A DNA stretch of 34,778 bases from a virus. The notes beneath the pieces were generated by a model that was not told the DNA's origin, ran no database searches, and was given only the letters and a program-made list of their open reading frames with translations. Below, piece by piece: positions 7,910-14,427 of this stretch. Where the stretch lies: the IMG/VR virus record IMGVR_UViG_3300027747_001262, positions 1 to 34,778 of that record; one strand, given 5' to 3'. Made by a program: the position numbers and the translations under genes. Positions within the stretch are counted from its first letter, which is position 1. Every line of letters begins with the position of its first letter.

Positions 7910-8313
7910 TATTTAAGTTTATTTAGTTTTTTTTCAATTCTTTTATCAACTCTAATTTCTTTCTTTTCAATTCTGTAGTTTTTCATTGCCTCTTTCTTTT
8001 CAATTCCCTTTTTCCAAGAACCAGCAGATAATTTTTGTGCTTTTCTACGGCTATTAACATAAATCATTTCACCTCTTGCTTGAGCCTCTTTTGGGGTTTG
8101 ACTTTTCCAATCAGAAGGGTTTTTAGATTTTTCTTTACCAACTTTAGGAGCAATTGTCGGGAATACAGCAAAATTACCATTTCTCCTTTTTGTTATATCA
8201 CCAACATAAGCCATTTTATGAGATGCTCTTTCACCACTTGGCTCAATCATCTCTTGTCCAATCCTCATATTTCTAATTGCCTTTTTCTTATTACCTATTT
8301 TTGGTATTTTCAT
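7909..8313 (-). CDS. Basic hypothetical protein
   Basis: 134 aa, over one quarter Lys plus Arg, unrecognised. A central segment (NFAVFPTIAPK, then SDWKSQTPKEAQARGEMIYV) looks folded, and the ends are charged helices (AMKNYRIEKKEIRVDKRIEK). It overlaps the upstream gene by 23 bases. Like its neighbours it may be an internal virion or DNA-associated protein, from charge and clustering only. Confidence 0.68.
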   Translation of the reverse strand: MKIPKIGNKKKAIRNMRIGQEMIEPSGERASHKMAYVGDITKRRNGNFAVFPTIAPKVGKEKSKNPSDWKSQTPKEAQARGEMIYVNSRRKAQKLSAGSWKKGIEKKEAMKNYRIEKKEIRVDKRIEKKLNKLK

Positions 8314-8500
8314 TTCTTCCGAATGTTATATTTGGTTTAACTCTGATGTCTTTGTGTCTGAATTGCCAAAGCTCACCGGTAGCATTTATTATTACAGTAT
8401 ATATGGTATCTGTCTCGTGACCGTAGTCAGTAACTAACCATATTATGCCATCACCTTTAGGAGAGCAAACCTCAACCCTATTGTGTGGCTCATAAATCAT
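8291..8500 (-). CDS. Small beta-rich hypothetical protein
   Basis: 69 aa. Short beta strands (RVEVCSPKGDGIIWLVTDY, TIYTVIINATGELWQF) suggest a small SH3- or OB-like barrel. It is less basic than its neighbours. The start at 8500 overlaps the upstream stop as TAATG. Function unknown. Confidence 0.6.
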   Translation of the reverse strand: MIYEPHNRVEVCSPKGDGIIWLVTDYGHETDTIYTVIINATGELWQFRHKDIRVKPNITFGRNENTKNR

Positions 8501-8649
8501 TACTTCTTTGCTTTAATCTTTTTCTCCATCATAAGCATAGCTTTAGTAGGAGCTTTGGGTTTAGCACCAGATTTCTTATTCATCTCTGCTTTCTTGCGAA
8601 TATTGTTGTATAGGCTATTCTCTACGCCTAACTTGTTTACTTTTTTCAT
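8500..8649 (-). CDS. Small Lys-rich protein
   Basis: 49 aa, ATG at 8649 overlapping the upstream TGA by one base (TGATG). It begins MKKVNKLGVENSLYNNIRKK and ends MLMMEKKIKAKK. About a third Lys, helical, methionine-rich near the end. The coupling on both sides and consistent codon use support a real gene despite its size. Confidence 0.6.
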   Translation of the reverse strand: MKKVNKLGVENSLYNNIRKKAEMNKKSGAKPKAPTKAMLMMEKKIKAKK

Positions 8650-8792
8650 CATTTTCCTTGACGGTTATATTTCTTAACGTAGTTCTTAGAAGACTTTAAT
8701 TTGCTTGTATTCTTCTTAGAGTGAACACCAGGTCTTGCGACCTTAGCCTTCTCTATTTTCTTAACGACTGATTGGGTTTTAGCCTTTGCCAT
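8649..8792 (-). CDS. Small Lys-rich protein
   Basis: 47 aa, ATG 8792 to TGA 8649. It begins MAKAKTQSVVKKIEKAKVAR and ends KNYVKKYNRQGK. Highly basic with no acidic cluster, like a histone tail. Its start overlaps the upstream gene's TAA as TAATG. Unknown function; part of the 7.6-9.6 kb basic gene chain. Confidence 0.62.
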   Translation of the reverse strand: MAKAKTQSVVKKIEKAKVARPGVHSKKNTSKLKSSKNYVKKYNRQGK

Positions 8793-9250
8793 TATTTATT
8801 TTTAGCTTTGTTTATTGCATTATTAGCAAGTGCCTTATATCTTAAACCTCTTGTAAGGTCAGAATCAGCAGATTTCATAATACCTTTAGCATATTTACTT
8901 TCCATATCACCACTAAGACCTGCACGTACTTTTACCTTACTCGCACCCCTATCTAATAAAGAATCTGCAATTTGATTTAATCTTCCAACTGGAACCATAT
9001 TTTTGGCTTTAGCTGCTGCCTCTTTATTTGCTTTTGTAATTAAAGCACCATATCTTTTGTTTTGGTCCTCAATCTGAGCTAAACGAATTTGGTCCTTAAT
9101 ATCTTCTGGACTTGCATCACGCATATCAGTACCATAAGCTTTTCTTAAATACTCAATCTTATTTTTATCGTAATTGTTTTTAGCAATTATTTCTTTTAAT
9201 CTGCCAATAGTGACCATATTTTTAGGGTCTGGTTTTTGCATCTTTGCCAT
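8792..9250 (-). CDS. Basic helical protein, MAKMQ N-terminus
   Basis: 152 aa from ATG 9250, chosen over an in-frame start at 9271 because it falls directly after the upstream TAA and restores the MAKMQKPDPKNM opening also seen in the gene at 9630-10058. Two copies of a short motif are visible, NMVTIGRLKEIIA (about 13-25) and NMVPVGRLNQIAD, each followed by a basic helix, so the protein looks like an internal duplication. Unrecognised; possibly a nucleic-acid-associated or internal virion protein. Confidence 0.65.
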   Translation of the reverse strand: MAKMQKPDPKNMVTIGRLKEIIAKNNYDKNKIEYLRKAYGTDMRDASPEDIKDQIRLAQIEDQNKRYGALITKANKEAAAKAKNMVPVGRLNQIADSLLDRGASKVKVRAGLSGDMESKYAKGIMKSADSDLTRGLRYKALANNAINKAKNK

Positions 9251-9251
9251 C

Positions 9252-9380
9252 TTATTTACCTCTTTTAGCACCTTTAGTAGGCTTGTAAACGAATTGACTA
9301 ACCATAGCGTTAGCTTTCTTTAATGATACTGGAGTTCCTTTGTTAGCTCCTGCTTTTTTACTTACTGTTGGTTTTTTCAT
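9252..9380 (-). CDS. Small Lys-rich protein
   Basis: 42 aa, ATG 9380 to TAA 9252, beginning MKKPTVSKKAGANKGTPVSL. It has a KKA/AK pattern similar to its neighbours. The start overlaps the upstream stop as TAATG. Only clustering, coupling and composition support it. Confidence 0.58.
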   Translation of the reverse strand: MKKPTVSKKAGANKGTPVSLKKANAMVSQFVYKPTKGAKRGK

Positions 9381-9565
9381 TACTTTGCTTTTTTAGCCAT
9401 TAATACTTTTTTAAGATTTGGGTTCATTGCTTTTGCTTTTGCAGATGCCTTACGTGCACCAGCTGCAAGGATAGCTCCTGCGTTCTTAACTGGGATACCC
9501 TGTTTTTTTGCGATTGAGGCAGCAGCTTTCTTAAAGCCCATACCCATTTTTGATTTAGCTTTCAT
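9380..9565 (-). CDS. Small Lys/Ala-rich protein
   Basis: 61 aa from ATG 9565 (a TTG one codon earlier is possible). Built of Ala/Lys helices (KAAASIAKKQGIPVKNAGAI, ASAKAKAMNPNLKK) reminiscent of histone H1-like or HC1-like basic proteins. It is the first gene after the terminator at 9580-9607, and a TAGTTTTG box lies only a few bases before it, so its message may be nearly leaderless. Confidence 0.62.
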   Translation of the reverse strand: MKAKSKMGMGFKKAAASIAKKQGIPVKNAGAILAAGARKASAKAKAMNPNLKKVLMAKKAK

Positions 9566-9570
9566 CAATA

Positions 9571-9578
9571 CAAAACTA
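9571..9578 (-). promoter_or_regulatory. -7 box close to start of the basic-protein chain
   Basis: Minus strand TAGTTTTG, an exact TAnnTTTG match, 5 bases before ATG 9565. It partly shares the T-run of the upstream terminator. If active, transcription would begin at or inside the start codon. Confidence 0.35.
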
Positions 9579-9579
9579 C

Positions 9580-9607
9580 AAAAAAAAAGCCCACCGTTTT
9601 GGTGAGC
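9580..9607 (-). terminator. Rho-independent terminator
   Basis: On the minus strand GCTCACC (9607-9601), loop AAAAC, GGTGGGC (9595-9589), then nine T. It ends transcription of the 142-aa gene and separates it from the downstream chain. The 5' arm carries the reverse of the GGNGAGC motif. Confidence 0.85.
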
Positions 9608-9629
9608 TTCTCTTAGTATATATTATATA

Positions 9630-10058
9630 TTAAAAATTGTAATTTGGATTTCTTTCAGCTACACCAATTTTTACTTGTTTTCTAACTTCGCCTTCATATC
9701 CACTTTTGTCAGAAAAATATTTTTTAGCAATTTCTTGAGCAAAACCATTTAATTGAGAACCTAATCCATTTAATGATTTTTTAATAGTTTCAGCTGAACT
9801 TGTATCAATAAGTTTTTTCCATTTAGGATTTACTGAATCAACATATTCTTTAACAACACTTGCATAAAGCGGAGTTGAAGCTGAGTGTGTTCCAGTACCA
9901 ATAGTAAGAAGTGGCTTTTCTTTCATACCAGTAATAACAACTTCTTCTAATTGACCAGGTCTTGGCATTTTTGTTCCAGGTCCACCTGTTGGTGCTGCAA
10001 CGCTTACTGTTTTTTTAACGACCTCCATTTTTTTAGGGTCTAATTGCATTTTTGCCAT
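9630..10058 (-). CDS. Hypothetical protein with TonB-box-like segment
   Basis: 142 aa, unrecognised. The opening MAKMQLDPKKMEVV resembles that of the gene at 8792-9250. A Pro/Gly-rich linker follows, then LEEVVITG (37-44), nearly the TonB-box consensus of Bacteroidota outer-membrane SusC proteins. The C-terminal half is helical (around ETIKKSLNGLGSQLNG, FAQEIAKKYF). It is monocistronic between a -7 box and a strong terminator. The TonB-box resemblance may be chance. Confidence 0.68.
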   Translation of the reverse strand: MAKMQLDPKKMEVVKKTVSVAAPTGGPGTKMPRPGQLEEVVITGMKEKPLLTIGTGTHSASTPLYASVVKEYVDSVNPKWKKLIDTSSAETIKKSLNGLGSQLNGFAQEIAKKYFSDKSGYEGEVRKQVKIGVAERNPNYNF

Positions 10059-10094
10059 TTTATAAAATGTTTTAAGTTAATATCAATTGATATG

Positions 10095-10102
10095 CAAAGA
10101 TA
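10095..10102 (-). promoter_or_regulatory. -7 box for the 142-aa gene
   Basis: Minus strand TATCTTTG, an exact match to TAnnTTTG, 36 bases before ATG 10058. No clear TTTG at the -33 distance. Confidence 0.5.
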
Positions 10103-10124
10103 CGTAATAACTAATTCTGTTTTT

Positions 10125-10397
10125 TTACTTACTAGCCTTCTTGGGAATAGAAAGTGATATAGATAAATTTTCAGGTGGCTCAACATTCCTGATTATATCT
10201 TTTATAACCACAGTATTATTCCACTTGTTTAACCCATACACTTTAGAGCACAAAAGAGCTGTTTTATCAAATGCGTGAAACTGCACCTCAAATATCAAGT
10301 GCTCAAGCATAGTTGAATCACCATTATTATATTGCTCTATAGCCTTTTTGGTATATGGATGCTCAAGTATATACTTGGTATTTTGCTTTATGTTCAT
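10125..10397 (-). CDS. Hypothetical protein
   Basis: 90 aa, unrecognised. A helical N-terminal two thirds contains TKYILEHPYTKKAIEQYNNG, then FHAFDKTALLCSKVYGLNKW, and the C-terminal tail is strand-like (PPENLSISLSIPKKASK). It has its own well-formed promoter at 10422-10452 and a palindrome over its start codon region, so it is probably regulated separately from its neighbours. Confidence 0.65.
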   Translation of the reverse strand: MNIKQNTKYILEHPYTKKAIEQYNNGDSTMLEHLIFEVQFHAFDKTALLCSKVYGLNKWNNTVVIKDIIRNVEPPENLSISLSIPKKASK

Positions 10398-10413
10398 TAT
10401 TTAGAATCATTCT
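10397..10413. repeat. Copy 1 of a 17-base palindromic repeat, possible operator
   Basis: The minus-strand sequence AGAATGATTCTAAATAA recurs exactly at 25638-25654 on the plus strand. The core AGAATNATTCT is a palindrome. Here it lies between the -7 box and the ATG at 10397, where a repressor could block expression. Confidence 0.45.
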
Positions 10414-10421
10414 TAATTATA

Positions 10422-10452
10422 CAAAAGTAAAAATAAATTTTGATATAACAAA
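10422..10452 (-). promoter_or_regulatory. Bacteroidota promoter for the 90-aa gene
   Basis: Minus strand TTTG (10452-10449), 19-base spacer, TACTTTTG (10429-10422): full consensus at ideal spacing, 25 bases from the ATG. It is interleaved with the divergent promoter at 10439-10469. Confidence 0.78.
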
Positions 10453-10469
10453 ATAAGTCCTTACCTTAG
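10439..10469 (+). promoter_or_regulatory. Promoter for the rightward lysis-type operon
   Basis: TTTG (10439-10442), 19-base spacer, TACCTTAG (10462-10469), one mismatch to TAnnTTTG. The ATG at 10474 follows within 5 bases, implying a leaderless or nearly leaderless mRNA. The same TACCTTAG box recurs at 28031-28038. Confidence 0.5.
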
Positions 10470-10473
10470 CGTT

Positions 10474-10677
10474 ATGTTACAATTTTATAAGACAACAGAC
10501 GAAGCAGGATTAGATATTGCAATCAATCCACAATATGTGGCACAGATTGAATCATACACTGGAAGTGATTCACTATCTTTTATAGTAATGGATGGTGGTA
10601 AGAGGTATTTAGTAAAAGAAAATTGTGTTGAACTGGCTGAAAGATTAGAAAAACTTGCTAATTATGGTGGCTGCTAG
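10474..10677 (+). CDS. FlbD-like small protein
   Basis: 67 aa. The pattern of two beta hairpins followed by a helix (AINPQYVAQIES, LSFIVMDGGKRYLVKE, VELAERLEKLA) resembles the small FlbD/YvlB-type fold, in which an N-P-x-x-I-x-x-I-E segment precedes a GGKxYxVKE strand. Such proteins are common and uncharacterised in phages. First gene of the rightward operon. Confidence 0.65.
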   Translation: MLQFYKTTDEAGLDIAINPQYVAQIESYTGSDSLSFIVMDGGKRYLVKENCVELAERLEKLANYGGC

Positions 10678-10933
10678 TAAAAAGCTAAAAGATGTAGTTT
10701 GCAAATACAATGTTGGTGACACATTTACTAATGGAGATGGCTTTTTTATAGTATCTAATGTATCTACTCGTGATGAATTTAAAAAGTTGCTAAAGGAACC
10801 ACTATACACACTTGACAGGTTCCCTGAGCAGATAATAAAAGATAATAAAGTAATGCTAACATTAAGCCCATTTGAAGCATATGAAAGCGAAATAGTTCGC
10901 CAATGCACATTCAACTGGAAGAAAACAGACTAA
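10664..10933 (+). CDS. Hypothetical protein
   Basis: 89 aa from ATG 10664 (an upstream TTG is less likely), overlapping the preceding gene by 14 bases. It begins MVAASKKLKDVVCKYNVGDT and ends in an aromatic, polar segment (RQCTFNWKKTD). Mixed alpha/beta with a G-D-T-F-T-N-G-D turn. Not recognised. Confidence 0.65.
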   Translation: MVAASKKLKDVVCKYNVGDTFTNGDGFFIVSNVSTRDEFKKLLKEPLYTLDRFPEQIIKDNKVMLTLSPFEAYESEIVRQCTFNWKKTD

Positions 10934-10934
10934 T

Positions 10935-11126
10935 ATGAAAAACTACAAAGAAGGCATACTAAATGCTATTAAAATCTTGGATGATGAGGTCCAAAGATTA
11001 AGAGCCGAAAGAGACTCAAGCGAGACTGAAGGCTTAAGAGAGCGATGCACAGCTAATATGCTCTCCCACGTATTATCAATTATGCACCTAAGAGACCAAA
11101 TAAGCGATGAGGAAGAGAGCGAATAA
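10935..11126 (+). CDS. Small helical hypothetical protein
   Basis: 63 aa, a probable coiled coil (IKILDDEVQRLRAERDSSE), with an acidic end (SDEEESE). Starts one base after the upstream stop and overlaps the next gene by 20 bases. Unknown function. Confidence 0.62.
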   Translation: MKNYKEGILNAIKILDDEVQRLRAERDSSETEGLRERCTANMLSHVLSIMHLRDQISDEEESE

Positions 11127-11331
11127 GTTTGAGAAGGCTGTACTTGACTTCGGCTTAACCTATTCAGTAAAGCCATTGTTATTTATTGTAAAAGATGCAC
11201 CATCAAAAGTTGCAGACATCTTAGTAATTTTGGTAATGTTTCTGTGGTCACTACCACTAATCACCATCACAACAATAATATCCAGTCTCTCATTTGTATT
11301 TAGGGTGACTGTATTAATTAACAAGAAATAA
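11107..11331 (+). CDS. Membrane protein, holin candidate
   Basis: 74 aa. A basic N-terminus (MRKRANKFEKAV) is followed by a long hydrophobic region from about residue 34 to 69 (ADILVILVMFLWSLPLITIT, then TIISSLSFVFRVTVLI) that can form one long or two short membrane segments, and a KK tail. The lysozyme gene starts 6 bases after its stop, so a holin role, permeabilising the inner membrane for the endolysin, is a reasonable inference. Confidence 0.6.
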   Translation: MRKRANKFEKAVLDFGLTYSVKPLLFIVKDAPSKVADILVILVMFLWSLPLITITTIISSLSFVFRVTVLINKK

Positions 11332-11337
11332 AATAAT

Positions 11338-11787
11338 ATGGAAATTAAAAAAGTATCAGGAAATGGTCTTGACTTCATCATCGGTGAAGAAGGAATGGTT
11401 TTGCATCCTTATTTAGACTCAGTTAAAGTTCCAACTATTGGAGTAGGTTGCACTTATTATGAGAATGGCGAAAAGGTAAAAATGACTGACCAGCCTATAA
11501 GTAAAGAAAGAGCAAAGGAGCTATTTGCAAATCTTTTAAAACATTACGAGCTTGCAGTATATTCAAATACTCGTGACGATATCAATCAAAATCAATTTGA
11601 TTCATTAGTAAGCCTTTGTTTTAATATTGGTGTTAATGGATTTAAAGGCTCTACATTATTGAAACGTGTAAATTCTAAAGAATCTAATGATTTAATTCAA
11701 AAAGGTTTCCAAATGTGGAAGAATGCTGGTGGTAAACCAATTCTTTTAGCAAGAAGAAACAGAGAGTATGCACTATATATTAAATAA
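11338..11787 (+). CDS. T4-type lysozyme (GH24 endolysin)
   Basis: 149 aa muramidase that would cleave the MurNAc-GlcNAc bond of peptidoglycan. The catalytic triad is visible with canonical spacing: E18 (in IGEEGM), D27 (YLDS) and T33 (PTIGVGCTYY). Other family features are QNQFDSLVSLCFNIG (about 80-94), GFKGSTLLKRVN and a WxxAGGKxxxxLxxRRxxE C-terminus. No signal peptide, so release would depend on a holin, candidate for which is the gene just upstream. Confidence 0.96.
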   Translation: MEIKKVSGNGLDFIIGEEGMVLHPYLDSVKVPTIGVGCTYYENGEKVKMTDQPISKERAKELFANLLKHYELAVYSNTRDDINQNQFDSLVSLCFNIGVNGFKGSTLLKRVNSKESNDLIQKGFQMWKNAGGKPILLARRNREYALYIK

Positions 11788-11793
11788 AAAACA

Positions 11794-11931
11794 ATGAAAG
11801 TATTGGAAGCATTAGCAGACGAAATATCAAGACAGAAAAAGATTGATGCCTTGATGAAGATGAAAGAAATAAAAGAGAGAGAGCTTAAAGAGATTAGAGC
11901 TGCACTAAGAAAAGTAATTCAAAAACGATGA
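11794..11931 (+). CDS. Short charged coiled-coil protein
   Basis: 45 aa, ATG 11794 to TGA 11931: MKVLEALADEISRQKKIDAL, then a Lys/Glu-rich helix ending VIQKR. Starts 7 bases after the lysozyme and overlaps the next gene as ATGA. Too small to classify. The position between lysozyme and a membrane protein suggests a lysis accessory. Confidence 0.55.
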   Translation: MKVLEALADEISRQKKIDALMKMKEIKERELKEIRAALRKVIQKR

Positions 11932-12086
11932 AAAAGAAACATAAATATCCATCTCCTGAGGTATATAATCATACACTAAGAGAGAATAAGAACCCGTACC
12001 CATATGCATTTTTGTATTTCGTAATATCTATGCTATTGGTGCTTTTATGTTTCGTTGGTATTATATTAATTATGATTTTACTATGA
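11928..12086 (+). CDS. Short single-pass membrane protein
   Basis: 52 aa: a polar N-terminal half (MKKKHKYPSPEVYNHTLREN) and one hydrophobic segment at about 28-52 (FLYFVISMLLVLLCFVGIIL). Coupled by ATGA overlaps on both sides. A single membrane anchor next to a lysozyme could be a spanin-like or holin-like component; unproven. Confidence 0.58.
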   Translation: MKKKHKYPSPEVYNHTLRENKNPYPYAFLYFVISMLLVLLCFVGIILIMILL

Positions 12087-12247
12087 AAGACATTATAACA
12101 ATAACAGAAAAAACAGAGCTTGACTTAGATGGGGAAATTATAAATATTTCCTACACTATAGTAAGCCCAGGAGAGTTTGATTACCTTAGAACATTTGAAA
12201 GCTATGGTGAAGCTCGCCAGTACATTAGAGACACATACGGTATATGA
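12083..12247 (+). CDS. Small hypothetical protein
   Basis: 54 aa from ATG 12083, which gives an ATGA overlap with the membrane protein; the frame is open further upstream but that part overlaps a better gene. Beta-rich (IITITEKTELDLDGEIINIS, YTIVSPGEFDYL) then a helix (YGEARQYIRDTYGI). Unknown. Confidence 0.6.
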   Translation: MKDIITITEKTELDLDGEIINISYTIVSPGEFDYLRTFESYGEARQYIRDTYGI

Positions 12248-12408
12248 GATTAGAGAAAATAAAAGACATCATTATATACGTAGAAGGAAAAGCATTTGTA
12301 TTCTCCTATGAACAGCTCGCCAATATATACATCAACATAGAAGGTGATACAGCAAGCATTAGAATAAAACCTAATGAATACGAAATCACTGAAGATGAAG
12401 AGGAATAA
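12244..12408 (+). CDS. Small acidic hypothetical protein
   Basis: 54 aa, ATG 12244 (ATGA overlap) to TAA 12408. Starts MRLEKIKDIIIYVEGKAFVF and ends ITEDEEE. Short beta strands with an acidic tail. It lies two bases before the glycosyltransferase gene. Unknown. Confidence 0.58.
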   Translation: MRLEKIKDIIIYVEGKAFVFSYEQLANIYINIEGDTASIRIKPNEYEITEDEEE

Positions 12409-12410
12409 AA

Positions 12411-13133
12411 ATGACAACAGCTCTAGTATGCATAGCTAAGAATGAAGACCACTACATAGAGGAGTGGATATCATACAACCTAAAGCTCGGATTTGACCAC
12501 ATATTCATATATGCAAACAACTGGGAATTTGAGTACCCACATCGTCAGGTAAGCATAATCCCATACCCAGGAGAGAATAAGCAAAGAGATGCATATAGAT
12601 ACTTCCTATCTCACTACAGGAAAGCATTCACTTGGGCAGCATTCTTTGATGTAGATGAATACCTTGTCCTAAAAAAATCCCCCACCATAAGGGAGTTTCT
12701 ACAAGATTATGAAGATGCACAAGCAGTAGCCATAAATTGGGTGATGTTTGGAGATAATCAGCTCACCGAAGTAACAGACGATTACTCTTACCTAAGACGA
12801 TTCACTAAAAGACAGATAGGCGTTAATGAGCATATAAAGTGTATCCTAAACCTAACTAACAATAGCTCAAGAATGGATGTACATAACCCATACGATGTCC
12901 CTGCTACAGATACAAACGGTAATAAAGTAATAGGACCATTTAACCCAAATGGAGACGATACAATAGCTCAGTTAAACCACTACTACTCAAGGACCATAGA
13001 AGAGTTTAAAGCTAAATGCGATAGAGGCAGAGCAGATGCTCATATAAAGAACGACTACTCATTCCACGCTATACACAACCATAACGATATAGAAGACACA
13101 TTAGCTCGTGATTTCCTATATACTATACACTAA
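12411..13133 (+). CDS. GT-A glycosyltransferase (GT2/GT92-like)
   Basis: 240 aa. It begins with TALVCIAKNEDHYIEEWISY, the nucleotide-sugar strand typical of the Glyco_tranf_2_4/GT92 group, then GFDHIFIYANN and FFDVDEYL with the metal-binding D-x-D (80-82). A conserved-type HYYSRTIEEFKAK segment is near 197. Likely a cytoplasmic sugar transferase. It is the last gene of the rightward lysis-type operon. Acceptor unknown; host surface modification or virion glycosylation are both possible. Confidence 0.85.
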   Translation: MTTALVCIAKNEDHYIEEWISYNLKLGFDHIFIYANNWEFEYPHRQVSIIPYPGENKQRDAYRYFLSHYRKAFTWAAFFDVDEYLVLKKSPTIREFLQDYEDAQAVAINWVMFGDNQLTEVTDDYSYLRRFTKRQIGVNEHIKCILNLTNNSSRMDVHNPYDVPATDTNGNKVIGPFNPNGDDTIAQLNHYYSRTIEEFKAKCDRGRADAHIKNDYSFHAIHNHNDIEDTLARDFLYTIH

Positions 13134-13537
13134 GCCACTTTTATCTGTACGGTGGATACCCTGTACTCACGTATGTTTAAAGCCACATTATGAGCTCACA
13201 TTAGTCAGGTTATTAGGTGTTGTTTTATACACTAAGTGGTTATGGAGAGTGGGGGTTATACCCTATACGCAGGGGCACGGGTAACCAAAGAGAAGTCGAT
13301 TGCCCTAACCCCGCACCCCTAAAAGCCACATTGAGCAACATTGCACATACCCCTAAACCCTTGATAGCCAATGAAATAGAAGTAGATTGAAATTGGTATC
13401 CCTTATGCTTCATCCCCCAATCAGCATAGAGATTATACCTCCCTGCTCGTGGGTAGATGGATTGAGTTTTAATGTGTGTGTGGATAGAGATGAGATGGGA
13501 ATAACCCTACCCAATCTAAGCCTATCTAAGCCACGTT
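13132..13537 (+). repeat. Four iteron-like repeats AAGCCACNTT
   Basis: Copies begin at 13132, 13180, 13323 and 13528, all on the + strand, with one variable base (T, A, A, G). Near 13514-13533 ATCTAAGCC is also tandemly repeated. Repeated short sites in a noncoding region are typical of initiator or regulator binding. Confidence 0.5.
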
Positions 13538-13664
13538 ATACCTAGTATGGGCTTGTACTATCTAGCATACATTAGAGTAGATTGTAGGGCTTTAAATGAA
13601 GCCTAAAGCATTGAGTATAAATACCTATGCTTGCAGGTGTATGTGTGTGTGCTTTGTGTGTAGT

Positions 13665-13673
13665 TTATGCACA
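13665..13673 (+). promoter_or_regulatory. DnaA-box-like site
   Basis: TTATGCACA matches the relaxed DnaA box TTATNCACA. One-mismatch forms occur at 13225-13233 (TTATACACT) and 13479-13487 (reverse of CTATCCACA). All three are in the noncoding region. Confidence 0.4.
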
Positions 13674-13954
13674 TCCCCAACCTATGTTATTCCACTATGT
13701 ATTCCGTGTATCTGTCTTCTAGTATATAGGGTTTTATTATCGGTGAGCATTAGAGTATATACACTAAAATACTATGCTTATCTACTATGTTTGGGTATAT
13801 TCCAATGTTAAGAAATTGTTATCAAATTGTTAAGAGTTTAGTAAAAAACCACGTTTAAAGTATCGCTAAGCTATTCCTTTATTTTTATCCTAAATTATTA
13901 TTAGTAGCCCTATTGTGGGAGTAAAACCTTATGCCGATACTTGCATTGTTCAAT

Positions 13955-13995
13955 CACGAACAAAACCGATGCGATGTCGGTTCAGGGCTTACCCT
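13955..13995 (+). other. Two adjacent short stem-loops
   Basis: AACCGA and TCGGTT pair around a 7-base loop (about 13964-13982), and CTTAC pairs with GTAAG just after it. Both could fold in RNA ahead of the early-type genes. No tRNA or known riboswitch recognised. Confidence 0.35.
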
Positions 13996-14117
13996 TAGTA
14001 AGTGCGAAAAGAAAGCCAAGCAGAGATAAGTGAGTATGTAGGTGTTTGGTTAGTAGTGAGTAGGTAAATGTTCTTTGAGGATTCGGATAGTTAACAGGAG
14101 AGCGTAACTATAGATTA

Positions 14118-14369
14118 ATGCTTACATTGGATGTACTAATGTTCGATTCATTAGGTAGGCACTACACAATGTCGTGTAAACAAACCCTTAAAACAATGAA
14201 ACATTCAATCATTTCAACAATTTTACTATTGCAAAATGCGATACAAAATGACTATGCAAAGTTTACTTTTGAAGAATTAGTTAAATGCGATTACGATAAT
14301 TTAGAATCTATCAGAGATTGCAAATTAAGTATCTACAATCAAGAGAAAAAGCATACAAAGGTTAACTGA
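14118..14369 (+). CDS. Small hypothetical protein, first gene of the early-type block
   Basis: 83 aa with an uncertain start: ATG 14118, or 14169 giving MSCKQTLKTMKHSI. The later part is helical (IISTILLLQNAIQNDYAKFT) with an acidic section and a basic tail (NQEKKHTKVN). Unrecognised. It follows the noncoding control region. Confidence 0.55.
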   Translation: MLTLDVLMFDSLGRHYTMSCKQTLKTMKHSIISTILLLQNAIQNDYAKFTFEELVKCDYDNLESIRDCKLSIYNQEKKHTKVN

Positions 14370-14427
14370 TGAGGATTGAGTATCCGAAACGCTCTGATGA
14401 GCGTCTTAACCAAAACCCCTTAAAATT

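Larger units (their letters stand above)
13136..14117. other. Long noncoding control region, candidate origin
   Basis: About 980 bases without a convincing gene; the one ORF at 13596-13811 is Cys-rich and unlike phage proteins. It contains four AAGCCACNTT repeats (13132-13537), DnaA-box-like sites, GT-rich runs near 13475 and 13640, an AT-rich segment at about 13800-13915 with two AAATTGTTA repeats (13813, 13824), and stem-loops at 13955-13995. It lies before the early-type rightward block, so it could hold a replication origin, early promoters or both. Confidence 0.5.

Noticed and set aside
12047-12082. Longer start for the 54-aa protein at 12083
   Set aside because: It would lie fully within the small membrane protein gene. 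The ATGA overlap at 12083 is the standard coupling here.
13596-13811. 71-aa rightward ORF in the noncoding region
   Set aside because: Very Cys/Val/Tyr-rich translation from GT-rich sequence, no start context like its neighbours, no overlap coupling. Probably chance.
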